This document shows positions 30,254 through 39,147 of a stretch of 64,000 nucleotides of DNA, piece by piece; the first letter of the stretch is position 1; each line of letters starts with the position of its first letter. The position numbers and the translations under genes are program-made. This DNA comes from Pollutimonas thiosulfatoxidans (lineage in GTDB: Bacteria > Pseudomonadota > Gammaproteobacteria > Burkholderiales > Burkholderiaceae_B), in NCBI RefSeq assembly GCF_004022565.1, contig NZ_CP022987.1:3038001-3102000 (forward strand), read 5' to 3'. The notes below the pieces were generated by a model. That model saw only the letters and a list, made by a program, of their open reading frames with translations, searched no databases and was not told the origin of the DNA.

Positions 30254-31756
30254 ATGTCTGTTTCGTCTGTGCAAGATCGTCCGGAGTTGTCCGCAATACG
30301 CGAACACATGATCATCGACGGCAAGCCCTACACGACAGGCGTTGGGCAAGGCCTGCCGGTGTACGACCCAGCCACCGGCTCCGTTATTGCACGCCAGCTT
30401 GAGGCGGGCCCCGCTCAGGTGGATGAGGCCGTTGCCGCCGCCCGGCGAGCATTCAATAACGCTGCGTGGCGCGACCTTCCCCCGGTAGCGCGCGAGCGTC
30501 TGCTGCTCAAATTGGCCGATCTGGTCGAGCAACACGGAGACGAGCTGGCTCGTCTTGAAACCCTGAACAACGGAAAATTGCTGTTTCTTTCGCACGGGCT
30601 GGAAGTCGGGGCGGGAGCGCAGTGGCTGCGCTATATGGCTGGCTGGGCAACCAAGATATCCGGCGAAACACTTAATGTGTCGATTCCTTTTCCGCCTGGC
30701 GTTAACTACCAGGCTTACACGCGACCCGAGCCGGTGGGCGTTGTTGCGGCCATTGTGCCTTGGAACTTTCCGCTACTGATGGCGATTTGGAAGATCGCCC
30801 CCGCAGTAGCAACGGGCTGCACCGTCGTACTGAAACCCGCCGAAGAAACACCGTTGACGGCCATCCGACTGGCTGAGCTGGCGCTGGAAGCAGGTTTTCC
30901 GCCTGGGGTGATCAACGTGATTACCGGACGTGGCGAAGTGACCGGCGCAGCGCTGGTCGCCCATCCGGACGTAGACAAAATCGCCTTTACTGGTTCGACC
31001 GAAGTGGGAAAGTTGATCGGGCGCCAGGCAATGGATGACATGAAACGCGTCTCGCTGGAGTTGGGCGGCAAGTCACCCGTGATCATACTGGACGACTGCG
31101 ATATTGAGATGGCCGTGCAAGGAGCAGCCGGCGCGATCTTCTTCAATCAGGGCCAAGTGTGTACTGCCGGCTCGCGTCTGTTTGTCCAGAAAGGTATCTA
31201 CGACAAAGTCGTTGCAGGTGTAGCTGAACTGGCATCGGCGATGAAGCTGGGGTCGGGTTTTGATCCCGCCACACAGATAGGTCCCATGGTGTCCGCCCGA
31301 CATTTTCAGCGCGTGATGGATTACATCGATATCGGCAAGGCAGAGGGCGCCCGTGTCGTAGCCGGTGGTACTCGTGGCGATGGGGAAGGCTATTTTGTGC
31401 GGCCGACGGTGTTTGCTGATGTAAGTCCTGACGCAAGAATTGCGCGCGAGGAGATCTTCGGCCCGGTCGTGGTAGCTGCTTCCTTCGACTCGGATGACCA
31501 GGCGGTGGCGCTGGCCAATGACACGCAGTTTGGTTTGGGAGCAAGCATCTGGAGCAACGACCTGACGCGGGTCAACCAACTGATACCCCGGCTTCAAGCA
31601 GGCACGGTATGGGTCAACACACACAACATGCTTGACCCGCATATGCCGTTTGGGGGCTACAAGCAGTCGGGCATCGGGCGCGAACACGGACGGGCCGCCA
31701 TTGATATGTACCTGGAAAAGAAATCGGTTTGTATCGCATACCCGTCTGCGCGCTGA
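30254..31756 (+). CDS. NAD(P)-dependent aldehyde dehydrogenase, FeaB-like
   Basis: Aldehyde dehydrogenase superfamily protein of 500 residues. PWNFP (169-173), the catalytic general base Glu269 in LELGGKSP and the nucleophile Cys303 in NQGQVCTAGSR are all present. It resembles phenylacetaldehyde/betaine-aldehyde dehydrogenases. Placed directly before the aromatic amine dehydrogenase genes, it should oxidise the aryl-acetaldehydes they form (phenylacetaldehyde, 4-hydroxyphenylacetaldehyde, indole-3-acetaldehyde) to the acids. AAGGAGC precedes the ATG. The exact substrate is inferred from context. Confidence 0.88.
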   Translation: MSVSSVQDRPELSAIREHMIIDGKPYTTGVGQGLPVYDPATGSVIARQLEAGPAQVDEAVAAARRAFNNAAWRDLPPVARERLLLKLADLVEQHGDELARLETLNNGKLLFLSHGLEVGAGAQWLRYMAGWATKISGETLNVSIPFPPGVNYQAYTRPEPVGVVAAIVPWNFPLLMAIWKIAPAVATGCTVVLKPAEETPLTAIRLAELALEAGFPPGVINVITGRGEVTGAALVAHPDVDKIAFTGSTEVGKLIGRQAMDDMKRVSLELGGKSPVIILDDCDIEMAVQGAAGAIFFNQGQVCTAGSRLFVQKGIYDKVVAGVAELASAMKLGSGFDPATQIGPMVSARHFQRVMDYIDIGKAEGARVVAGGTRGDGEGYFVRPTVFADVSPDARIAREEIFGPVVVAASFDSDDQAVALANDTQFGLGASIWSNDLTRVNQLIPRLQAGTVWVNTHNMLDPHMPFGGYKQSGIGREHGRAAIDMYLEKKSVCIAYPSAR

Positions 31757-31802
31757 CGGCGCTGGACGCTAGAACACAAAACAAAAAATGGAGAAGACAA
31801 CA

Positions 31803-32681
31803 ATGAAGCAGATGATAAAAACGGGGACCGCAGCGTTGATCGCGGCAGTGGGGCTGGCGTTGTCGGGTACGGCCGTCGCCGGCGACCCCAGTGCGCGAGA
31901 CTGGATACCGGCGCCGGCTGGCACCAACGTGATCGCCACCTACTTTGCGGCGTTGAACAGTCATGGCTTTTATGATCGCGGCGATCGTCTGGACGGCGGG
32001 CCGGAAATTGACGTACAGGCCTTTGTGTTCCGTCCGATGGCGTTTCGCAAGATAGGCAACACGACGGTGCAGTACGAATTGATCGCGCCCGCCTACCGGA
32101 CCACTGCCAAGATCCCCGGCGTGCCCGATGACAGGCTTTCCGGTTTCGGGGATATCCAGGCCGGGGCGGCGTTTTGGTTTTACAACAATGAAGAGAGCCG
32201 AACCTGGTTTGCCTGGGAGCCCTTCATTACAGTTCCGACGGGTCGGTATCATGGCTCGCATGCGGATGTGTCGCCTGGCAAGAATCGGTGGACGACTATT
32301 CAGGATTTCGCCTTCGTTCAGGGTTTCGGAGAATCCACCTTTCTTGAGGGTGTGGCAGAGTTCGAGTTCTACGGCAACAACGACAATTATTACGGACAAA
32401 CCTTGAAGAAGGCGCCAGCCATACGGCTGATGGCCCTGGCCTCTACGAACATTACGGCCAATACCTATGTCGGCATGCGTTATCGCTATGAAACCGGCGG
32501 CCGGGAAACCATCAACGGTGAAACGCTGGTAAGTCGCGCAAAAAATCATCAGTTGGCTTTCGAGGCCACATATCAGATCAACGATGCGAACCAGATCCAG
32601 CTGCAATACATTCACGACTTGAAGGTCGAGAACGGCCCTCGCATGCGTGGCGTGCAGCTGCGCTACGCGTATGCGTTCTGA
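31803..32681 (+). CDS. Outer-membrane transporter-like protein (phenol-degradation MetA type)
   Basis: A 292-residue protein with a Sec signal peptide (to about LSGTAVAG, residue 25). The rest is beta-rich with alternating hydrophobic residues and an aromatic terminal residue (YAYAF), typical of an outer-membrane barrel. It resembles the MetA-pathway/phenol-degradation transporter family. I start at the ATG eight bases after GGAGA; the ATG five codons upstream lacks a ribosome site. It may admit aromatic amines to the periplasm, where the amine dehydrogenase works. An unassigned gene at this place is also known from the Alcaligenes faecalis aau cluster. Confidence 0.75.
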   Translation: MKQMIKTGTAALIAAVGLALSGTAVAGDPSARDWIPAPAGTNVIATYFAALNSHGFYDRGDRLDGGPEIDVQAFVFRPMAFRKIGNTTVQYELIAPAYRTTAKIPGVPDDRLSGFGDIQAGAAFWFYNNEESRTWFAWEPFITVPTGRYHGSHADVSPGKNRWTTIQDFAFVQGFGESTFLEGVAEFEFYGNNDNYYGQTLKKAPAIRLMALASTNITANTYVGMRYRYETGGRETINGETLVSRAKNHQLAFEATYQINDANQIQLQYIHDLKVENGPRMRGVQLRYAYAF

Positions 32682-32709
32682 ACCAGCATCTTTTGCAGGA
32701 GATTACCTG

Positions 32710-33888
32710 ATGAATATTCTACGTAAAGCCCTACCCGGCCTGGCCGCGTGTGCATTGATGGCGCTGGTCAGCCCGGCCGGAGCCCAGCACTTGCCGGTAG
32801 AACAACTGACCGGCGGCCACCATCTGCCTGCGGACGCATCGCAGCGGGTTTATGTCATGGATTCCGTCTTCCAGCACTTGACTGAAAGCCGCTTAAGTAT
32901 TTTTGACGGTGCGACCGGCAAGTTCCTGGGCATGATACCGACCAGCTACAACGGACACATGCAGGTATCCAAGGACGGGAAAAACATCTACACCATGACG
33001 ACATATCATGAGCGTGTCACGCGGGGAAAGCGTACTGATGTGGTCGAAATATGGGATGCCTCTGCCTTGACCTTCAAGACGGAGATCATTATTCCGCCCA
33101 AGCGGGCCCAGGCCCTTAATTACCGCGGCATTTTCCGTCAAACCACCGATGGCAAGTTCATCGTGCTTCAAAACGCCACGCCCGCGACCTCCATCACCGT
33201 GGTGGATATAGCGAACGAGAAGTTTGCCAGCGAAATTACGGCAACGGCAGGATGCTGGAGCGTGGTACCGCTACCGAACAAGCCACGTAGCTTCATGACC
33301 ATCTGCGGCGACGGCGCACTGCTGACGATCGATCTGGATGAAAAGGGCGAAGTGGCACGTCAGTCGCGCAGCAAACCGATGTTCTCGGTCCAGGACGACC
33401 CTATTTTCATCGCTCCCGGATTAACGAAAGACAAGGCGTACTTCGTGTCCTTCTATGGCAACGTATACGCTGCCGATATCAGTGGTGACAACGTCAGCCT
33501 CGAGCCGGTATGGTCGCTCCTTAATGAAGAGGACAAGGCGCAGGGCTGGGTACCGGGCGGCTACAACGTCATAGACATCGACCGTGCAAACAAGCGCATG
33601 TATGTATTCATGCATCCGGATGGCAAGGAAGGCTCGCATAAGAATCCGGCTGCCGAGATTTGGGTTTATGACCTGGAAACCAAGAAGCGGGTGGCACGTG
33701 AGCCCGGCCGTGATGGTTTATCGATGTCAGTAGCCCAGGGGCCGAATCCGCGACTGTTGACGCTGGATGGCGGCAATGTCAACGTATACGATATCAGCGC
33801 CGTGCAGCCTAAATACTTGCGAACCATAGAAGGGGCGGGCGAAGCGGCATTGCAGGTCGAGCCCCATCCTGGCACTGGAGGCAATTAA
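32710..33888 (+). CDS. aauB: Aromatic amine dehydrogenase, large (alpha) subunit
   Basis: Heavy subunit of the periplasmic alpha2-beta2 quinoprotein amine dehydrogenase. The 392 residues start with a signal peptide ending near SPAGAQ (about 26). The mature part is a seven-bladed beta-propeller like MauB, with repeats such as HMQVSKDGKNIYTM, GKFIVLQNATPATSITVVD, AYFVSFYGNVYAADISG and NPRLLTLDGGNVNVYD. It forms the entry to the active site of the TTQ-bearing small subunit. CAGGAG lies eight bases before the ATG, and aauE follows after two bases. AADH rather than methylamine dehydrogenase is preferred because of the FeaR-like regulator and aldehyde dehydrogenase. Confidence 0.93.
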   Translation: MNILRKALPGLAACALMALVSPAGAQHLPVEQLTGGHHLPADASQRVYVMDSVFQHLTESRLSIFDGATGKFLGMIPTSYNGHMQVSKDGKNIYTMTTYHERVTRGKRTDVVEIWDASALTFKTEIIIPPKRAQALNYRGIFRQTTDGKFIVLQNATPATSITVVDIANEKFASEITATAGCWSVVPLPNKPRSFMTICGDGALLTIDLDEKGEVARQSRSKPMFSVQDDPIFIAPGLTKDKAYFVSFYGNVYAADISGDNVSLEPVWSLLNEEDKAQGWVPGGYNVIDIDRANKRMYVFMHPDGKEGSHKNPAAEIWVYDLETKKRVAREPGRDGLSMSVAQGPNPRLLTLDGGNVNVYDISAVQPKYLRTIEGAGEAALQVEPHPGTGGN

Positions 33889-33890
33889 GC

Positions 33891-34424
33891 ATGGATCCCA
33901 TATTGTTGTATGTGGCGGCGGCCAGCGTGTCGGGGATCCTACTGCTGGGCGCCCTGGAAAAGCTGCGTAATCTTGCTCACTTCGAAGGCGCTGTAGCGGC
34001 GTATGCCTTGTTGCCCTCGAAAGCGGTGCCGGCCTTCGCATTCATTTTTCCAGTTGCCGAGATCACAGCAGGCGTGTTGCTGCTGCTTCCGGCTGGCCGC
34101 AATGCGGGGGCGGCCCTGGGTGTTGCCTTGTTGATCGCAGCAACGGCAGGCGTGGCCATCAATTTGCTGCGAGGACGTCGGGATATCGATTGCGGCTGCG
34201 GCGGCTTTAGTGACCAAGGAGCCGGACTCTCGTGGTGGCTGGTCGCTCGCAACGGCTTTTTGGTCACTATGGCCTTATCGCTCTTCCTGGGCCAGGCAGA
34301 CGTGAGCCGCGTTCTGGGTTGGGTGGACGGACTGACCTTCTTTGGCGCGACTCTGGCAGTGCTGGGCCTTTATTTTTCCTTCAACCAGCTCATCGATTCG
34401 CATAATCGTTTTCAAAAAACATAA
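33891..34424 (+). CDS. aauE: MauE-type membrane protein for amine dehydrogenase maturation
   Basis: Inner-membrane protein of 177 residues with four or five helices, homologous in layout to MauE. The cytoplasm- or periplasm-facing cysteine pair in DIDCGCGGFSDQG (about 101-113) is the typical motif, suggesting thiol-disulfide relay with AauD. MauE is needed for export, folding and disulfide formation in the small subunit, which carries many cysteines. It lies two bases after aauB and nine before aauD. Confidence 0.9.
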   Translation: MDPILLYVAAASVSGILLLGALEKLRNLAHFEGAVAAYALLPSKAVPAFAFIFPVAEITAGVLLLLPAGRNAGAALGVALLIAATAGVAINLLRGRRDIDCGCGGFSDQGAGLSWWLVARNGFLVTMALSLFLGQADVSRVLGWVDGLTFFGATLAVLGLYFSFNQLIDSHNRFQKT

Positions 34425-34433
34425 GGAGACACC

Positions 34434-35072
34434 ATGAGTGCCTTGATGATTTCCAACGTGGTGCTGTGGGGCGTGGTGCTCTGCCTGGTGCTGGTCGTTC
34501 TGGCCCTGTCGCGACAGATAGGCGTGCTGTACGAGCGGGTAGCGCCCATGGGCGCGCTAACCATGGACAAGGGGCCTGCGGTCGGTGATACCGCGCCGCA
34601 ATTCGAACTTGCAGATCTATTGGGTCGCAAGCAAACAGTTGGCGTGCCGGGCGATCGCAGTCAGCTTCTGTTCTTTGTTTCGCCCACTTGTCCAGTATGC
34701 AAGAAGCTCCTGCCCATCCTGAAGTCGGTGGCGGCGACCGAAAGGGCGTGGCTCGACGTCATGCTGGCCAGCGACGGCGAAATGCCTGAGCATCTGGCCT
34801 TTTATCGCCAGGCGGGTCTGCAGCAATTCCCCTACTTGCTGTCTACCGCTTTGGGTATGGGCTTTCAGATCAGCAAGCTTCCCTATGCGGTGCTGATTGA
34901 TGAGCAGGGGGTGGTACGTGCCAAAGGTTTGATCAATTCACGAGAACAGCTTGAAAGCCTCTTCACGGCAAAAGAGCTCGGCGTAGCGTCGGCCCAGGAA
35001 TACCTGGCCAATGCCTCGCTTCAGGAAACCCAAGTTTCGCGCAAGGAGAACGTCAATGCGTTGGCTGGATAA
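34434..35072 (+). CDS. aauD: MauD-type thioredoxin-like maturation protein
   Basis: A 212-residue protein anchored by one N-terminal helix (about 4-25) with a periplasmic thioredoxin fold. The redox-active site is Cys86-Pro-Val-Cys89 in SPTCPVCKKLLP, and the cis-Pro loop is near KLPYAVLIDEQG. MauD is thought to make or isomerise disulfides in the small subunit. AAGGAGACACC precedes the ATG. Its 3' end overlaps the aauA start by 17 bases. Confidence 0.92.
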   Translation: MSALMISNVVLWGVVLCLVLVVLALSRQIGVLYERVAPMGALTMDKGPAVGDTAPQFELADLLGRKQTVGVPGDRSQLLFFVSPTCPVCKKLLPILKSVAATERAWLDVMLASDGEMPEHLAFYRQAGLQQFPYLLSTALGMGFQISKLPYAVLIDEQGVVRAKGLINSREQLESLFTAKELGVASAQEYLANASLQETQVSRKENVNALAG

Positions 35073-35574
35073 TTTCGGAGAGCGTATGGCTCGCAGGGTG
35101 GCTACGACCTCATCGCGCCGCAGCGTCCTTTGTTCCATTGGCAAGGTGCTGGTCGGCTCCGCCTTCATCATGCCCGTCTTGCCCGTGGCCCGTGCTGGCG
35201 GCAAGTCGACCGACCTGGAACAGGCGACAGACGAAGAACTGGCGTCGTGCGATTACTGGCGCTATTGTGCGGTGGATGGCTTCCTGTGCTCGTGCTGCGG
35301 CGGCACGGCAACGACTTGCCCGCCAGGCACAACACCCTCGCCCATTTCGTGGGTGGGCACATGTCACAATCCCAACGATGGCAAAGACTATCTGGTCAGC
35401 TATCATGATTGCTGCGGCAAGACAGCCTGCAACCGGTGTCTGTGCTCGTCACAAACCCGAGAGCGGCCCGGCTACGAGTTCTTCCTGCACAATGATGTCA
35501 ACTGGTGTATGGCCAACGAAAACAGTACCTTCCATTGCACGACCTCGGTGATTGTCGGGCTGGCGAAGAACTGA
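35056..35574 (+). CDS. aauA: Aromatic amine dehydrogenase, small (beta) subunit with TTQ cofactor
   Basis: Catalytic subunit, which oxidises primary aromatic amines such as tyramine, phenylethylamine, dopamine and tryptamine to aldehydes and ammonia. I use the ATG seven bases after AAGGAG, giving 172 residues. A twin-arginine-like leader (SRRSVLCSIGK, about 20-30) ends near PVARA. The mature part carries the dense cysteine pattern of the family (CDYWRYC, CSCCGG, DCCGKTACNRCLC). Trp99 (SWVGTC) and Trp150 (VNWCM) are 51 residues apart, the same spacing as the two crosslinked tryptophans of known AADH. Asp118 matches the catalytic base and Thr162 the active-site Thr. Confidence 0.94.
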   Translation: MRWLDNFGERMARRVATTSSRRSVLCSIGKVLVGSAFIMPVLPVARAGGKSTDLEQATDEELASCDYWRYCAVDGFLCSCCGGTATTCPPGTTPSPISWVGTCHNPNDGKDYLVSYHDCCGKTACNRCLCSSQTRERPGYEFFLHNDVNWCMANENSTFHCTTSVIVGLAKN

Positions 35575-35580
35575 CAAGGC

Positions 35581-36090
35581 ATGGCAATGGTATGGCTTGC
35601 AAGACGCCTGCTGATGGTGGTGCTGACCCTTACGGGCGGCGCCGCCGCCACCGTGTCCGCTAACGACCAGGCGCCTTCGCAAGCCGCGCCGTACGCGCAA
35701 AGCACTGCGGCCTACAAAGACTACATGTTGCAATGTGCAGGTTGCCACCGGTTCGACGGCAAGGGTGCGCCATCACGAGGCGTGCCCAGCTTTCGCCAAT
35801 CCATCGGAGTGCTCACCCGCTTGCCTGCGGGGCGCGAGTACATGATCAGGGTGCCCGGGGCGGCGCAGTCACAGCTGACCAATGCCGAGTTGGCCAACGT
35901 GCTGAATTGGGTGGTTGCAACTTACAGCCCGGGTCAGTTGCCCCGCGACTTCAAGGCCTTCACAGCAAGCGAGGTCGGCGCGGTACGCCCTTATCGCTTC
36001 GACGATGTGGCGCCAGTGCGGCGGCGCCTCACAGAAGAGCTGAAGGCACAAGGACACGAACTGGCACCCTATACTTTCGGCAGCAATTGA
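35581..36090 (+). CDS. Periplasmic monohaem cytochrome c
   Basis: A 169-residue protein with a signal peptide (to about VSAND, residue 28) and one haem site, Cys52-Ala-Gly-Cys55-His56. A Met in GREYMIRVPGA or nearby is the likely sixth ligand. Six bases after aauA, it is best read as an electron acceptor for the amine dehydrogenase or a partner in its cofactor maturation; a small cytochrome gene sits at the same place in the Alcaligenes faecalis aau cluster. It is not a di-haem MauG: only one CxxCH is present. Confidence 0.88.
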   Translation: MAMVWLARRLLMVVLTLTGGAAATVSANDQAPSQAAPYAQSTAAYKDYMLQCAGCHRFDGKGAPSRGVPSFRQSIGVLTRLPAGREYMIRVPGAAQSQLTNAELANVLNWVVATYSPGQLPRDFKAFTASEVGAVRPYRFDDVAPVRRRLTEELKAQGHELAPYTFGSN

Positions 36091-36218
36091 AGGCCTTTCG
36101 ACCTACAGGTTTTCACCCATAGCATAAGCAAGGTGTTTTAGGTATAAAAGGTTGTTAGGCGTCGCTTTAAGTTGGGTTGACGCCTTCGCACAAGACCGCT
36201 TTATAAGGCATAAGGTGT

Positions 36219-37172
36219 ATGACGCCCATGCTATTACGTACTTTGCCACGCCACTTTAGCAGCCATAGCCTGTGGCGGGACGGCGTCTGCGAGTATTTTG
36301 TTCCGCTTGAGGTCAGCGCCAACAATGGCGGCCCCTTTATCAATACTGCGGCGACCGATGCAGTAGGCTGTCTGCAAGTTACCGAACTTGTCACTTCGGC
36401 TCAACGGGTACGACGCACCCGCAGCCTGGCGGACCGCGCCGAAGAAAGCGTGTACAAGGCCACTTTGCAAATCTCGGGCCGTAGCGAGATCACTCAAGAG
36501 CAACGTTCGGCCGTGCTCGGTCCCGGCGACTGGGGGCTGTACGACACCACCAGGCCTTACGAAGTCTCAGTCGAACAAAATGCGCATTTCCTGGTGCTGC
36601 AGATATCGACCTCACAGATGTCGGTATGGGAGCCCTACTTCCAACGAGCGGTAGCGCGCAGCTTCAGCGCGCGGCATGGCAGTGCGCGCATTGCCATGGA
36701 TACGCTACGCTTGGCCCTGGCCGAGAACCCCGGCCTTTCAGCCGCAGCCACCCGAGATATATCCAGGTCCATCATGCAAATGATTGGGCTGAACGTATGC
36801 GAGCAATCCGGCGCTGAAACCATGTCCGGCCTGGATGAGGTCCGGCAGGCTCAGTTTCGAAACATACGCCAGTACATCGACGACAGCCTTCACGATCCCG
36901 AGCTTTCCGTTACGGCTGTCGCCGCGCGCTTTCGCGTGTCGCGTCGCTATCTGTATAAGCTTTTCGAGAACCAGGGCGTAACACCGGCCGACTACATACT
37001 GGGTGCCCGCCTCGAGCGCTGTCGCGATCTGCTCGCGAATCTTCCCGCTACCCGCCAGATCAGCGAACTTGCGTATCAGCACGGGTTCTCAGACTCCGCC
37101 GCCTTCAGTCATGCCTTCAGGCGGCGGTTCGGTCTGTCGCCTACCGAATGGCGGCGTACTTCTCTTACTTAA
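36219..37172 (+). CDS. AraC-family regulator, FeaR-like
   Basis: A 317-residue activator-type protein with an N-terminal AraC-binding-like ligand domain (about 1-200; SLWRDGVCEYFVPLEV, DWGLYDTTRPYEV) and a C-terminal double helix-turn-helix (about 215-315; VTAVAARFRVSRRYLYKLFENQG, ISELAYQHGFSDSAAFSHAFRRRFGLSP). The N-terminal strings resemble FeaR, which turns on aromatic amine oxidation in E. coli. It is the last gene of the amine cluster and its stop overlaps that of the convergent binding-protein gene by eight bases. Confidence 0.88.
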   Translation: MTPMLLRTLPRHFSSHSLWRDGVCEYFVPLEVSANNGGPFINTAATDAVGCLQVTELVTSAQRVRRTRSLADRAEESVYKATLQISGRSEITQEQRSAVLGPGDWGLYDTTRPYEVSVEQNAHFLVLQISTSQMSVWEPYFQRAVARSFSARHGSARIAMDTLRLALAENPGLSAAATRDISRSIMQMIGLNVCEQSGAETMSGLDEVRQAQFRNIRQYIDDSLHDPELSVTAVAARFRVSRRYLYKLFENQGVTPADYILGARLERCRDLLANLPATRQISELAYQHGFSDSAAFSHAFRRRFGLSPTEWRRTSLT

Positions 37173-38313
37173 CCAACCGCCACTGACCGTCCTTGACGGT
37201 GATCAGCTCGCGGCCGCGATCGTCAAAGCCGCTGTGGTCGTCCGCGGACATGTTGTAGACCCCTTGCGTGGCGACCAGCTCTTTGGTTTGCTCCAGGGCG
37301 TCACGCAAGGCAGTGCGGAACTCTATGGTGCCCGGCTTTGCCGCCTTGGCTGCCAGCGGAATGGCTTGCTCCAGCAGCAGGCCCGCGTCGTAAACGTTGG
37401 CGCCGAAGGTTGCGGGCTTTTCGCCGAATCGCTTGGTGTACTGGGCGATATAGTCTTCGGCTACTTTCTTGGATGGGTTGGTGTCGGCGATTTCCGGCAA
37501 CACCAGCATCAGGCTGGCTGCCAGGATGGTGCCTTCGACATGTTTGCCGCCCAAGGTCAGGAATGCCGGCAGTGCTGCGCCGTGGGTTTGGTAGAACTGG
37601 CCCTTATAGCCTTGCTTGGCCAGCGTGGTTTGCGGCAGCACGGCGGCAGAGCCGGTACCGGCGACCAGTACGGCGTCAGGCTTGGCGGTCAGTACCTTAA
37701 GTGCCTGGCCCGTGACGGATTGGTCCGAACGCTGGTAGCGCTCGACAGCGACAATCTTGATGTCGTTTTTCTGAGCCAGCTCGGTAAAGACCTTCAGCCA
37801 GTTCTCGCCGTAGGCGTCGTTAAGGCCAATAAAGCCGGCCGTCTTGATGCCGTTGCTTGCCATGTGGCTGACCAGCGCCTTGGCGATAATGTCGTCATTC
37901 TGGGTGGTCTTGAACACCCATTTCTTTTCTGGTGTCATGGGCAGCACGACTGCTGCGGTGCCGACAGGCGCCAGCATGGGCGTGCTGGACTCGGCCGCGA
38001 ATTGGATTACACCCATGGCATTGGGCGAACCCGATGGCCCGATGAGGGCGTCAACCTTTTCTTCCGTGATCAGCTTCTTGAAGTTGGTGACGGACTGCGT
38101 CGGATCGCTGGCGTCGTCCAGTGAAACATATTCCACGGTGAGATCGCCGATCTTCTTGGGCAACAGGGGTACGGTGTTGCGCTGCGGGATGCCTATCAAT
38201 GCCGTGGGTCCGGTGGAAGATGTTACGACACCAATCTTCACCTGGGCATAGCTGGGCGCCACGCCGACTGCGGCGAATATGGCGGCAGATACAGCAAGGG
38301 CTTTCAATAACAT
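37165..38313 (-). CDS. ABC transporter substrate-binding protein (branched-chain amino acid/aromatic type)
   Basis: Type I periplasmic binding protein of 382 residues (Peripla_BP_6) with a signal peptide (to about PSYAQ, residue 24). Typical parts are KIGVVTSSTGPTALIGIP, ALIGPSGSPNAM and GLNDAYGENW. It is the last gene of the long minus-strand catabolic operon, so its ligand is probably indole-3-acetate or a related aryl acid. No permease or ATPase gene is within reach, so it must use components encoded elsewhere. Confidence 0.88.
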   Translation of the reverse strand: MLLKALAVSAAIFAAVGVAPSYAQVKIGVVTSSTGPTALIGIPQRNTVPLLPKKIGDLTVEYVSLDDASDPTQSVTNFKKLITEEKVDALIGPSGSPNAMGVIQFAAESSTPMLAPVGTAAVVLPMTPEKKWVFKTTQNDDIIAKALVSHMASNGIKTAGFIGLNDAYGENWLKVFTELAQKNDIKIVAVERYQRSDQSVTGQALKVLTAKPDAVLVAGTGSAAVLPQTTLAKQGYKGQFYQTHGAALPAFLTLGGKHVEGTILAASLMLVLPEIADTNPSKKVAEDYIAQYTKRFGEKPATFGANVYDAGLLLEQAIPLAAKAAKPGTIEFRTALRDALEQTKELVATQGVYNMSADDHSGFDDRGRELITVKDGQWRLVK

Positions 38314-38418
38314 GGGTTTGTCTCCGTTGGTATAGTGGGTGATGCTTGATGCTTAAAGCAAGTAGCTTAAAGGGAGCCGGCCAACTTGTAAACAAGAAAG
38401 ACAGCGTACCGAGATTCG

Positions 38419-39147
38419 CTAAATGGTGACTGAACTGACGCTTGCTCCTCCGCAAACATACAGGGTCTGTCCTGTAACGAAACCATTGGCCGGATCGGCA
38501 AAGTACATCACGGCGCGCGACACATCATCGGGGCGTCCCAGCCGCTGTACCGGGATGCCGCGCGCGATGTTTTGCTCGCGCTCGCTGCCGGCGGGAATGA
38601 CGTCGTAAAACATGTCGGTTTGTATTGGCCCGGGGGCGACGACGTTGACGGTAATGCCTTTGGGGGCCAGCTCGAGCGCCCACGTGCGCGCCATGCCGAT
38701 CATGCCTGCCTTGGTGGCCGAATAAGCCGTGCGGGTAGGCAGGCCCAGTGCGCCGCGCGAGGACATCAGCACGATGCGGCCAAACTGCGCAGCCTCCATG
38801 GCCGGAAGCACGGCCTGAACGATGGAGATGGCGGCGCCCAAGTGGATCTGGGTCAGGCCTTGCAGTTCTTGCAGCGTGACTTCGGGCAATAGATGCGGCC
38901 AGATGACACCGGCGTTGTGCACGACATGGCTTACCTCGTGCTGGCGCGCAAGCTCTGCGCTGGCTTGTGCGGTGGCTTCAGCGTCCAGCAAATCGACCAG
39001 GACGGAATGCAGGCGGGCGTGGGTGAAGTCTGGCGCACGGCGCGCCATTGAGATCACCTCGTAGCCGGCATTCAGCATTTGCCGGCAGATTTCGGCGCCG
39101 ATGCCGGCGCTTCCCCCCGTGACGATGGCGGTATGGGGGCGGGTCAT
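38419..39147 (-). CDS. Short-chain dehydrogenase/reductase in the iad-like operon
   Basis: Intact classical SDR of 242 residues with TGGSAGIG (10-17), NAG (78-80), Ser130 region and Tyr142-x3-Lys146. ATGA overlap with the cyclase gene upstream shows tight coupling. If the operon degrades indole-3-acetate, this enzyme could oxidise the 2-hydroxyl of the cis-diol made by the dioxygenase to the lactam, giving dioxindole-3-acetate. That role is inference from chemistry; a hydroxyacyl-CoA step is the alternative. Confidence 0.85.
   Translation of the reverse strand: MTRPHTAIVTGGSAGIGAEICRQMLNAGYEVISMARRAPDFTHARLHSVLVDLLDAEATAQASAELARQHEVSHVVHNAGVIWPHLLPEVTLQELQGLTQIHLGAAISIVQAVLPAMEAAQFGRIVLMSSRGALGLPTRTAYSATKAGMIGMARTWALELAPKGITVNVVAPGPIQTDMFYDVIPAGSEREQNIARGIPVQRLGRPDDVSRAVMYFADPANGFVTGQTLYVCGGASVSSVTI

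Noticed and set aside
36158..36184. GGCGTC-N15-GACGCC inverted repeat before the FeaR-like gene
   Set aside because: Short GC-rich arms with a long spacer can arise by chance; no promoter or match to a known site supports it.
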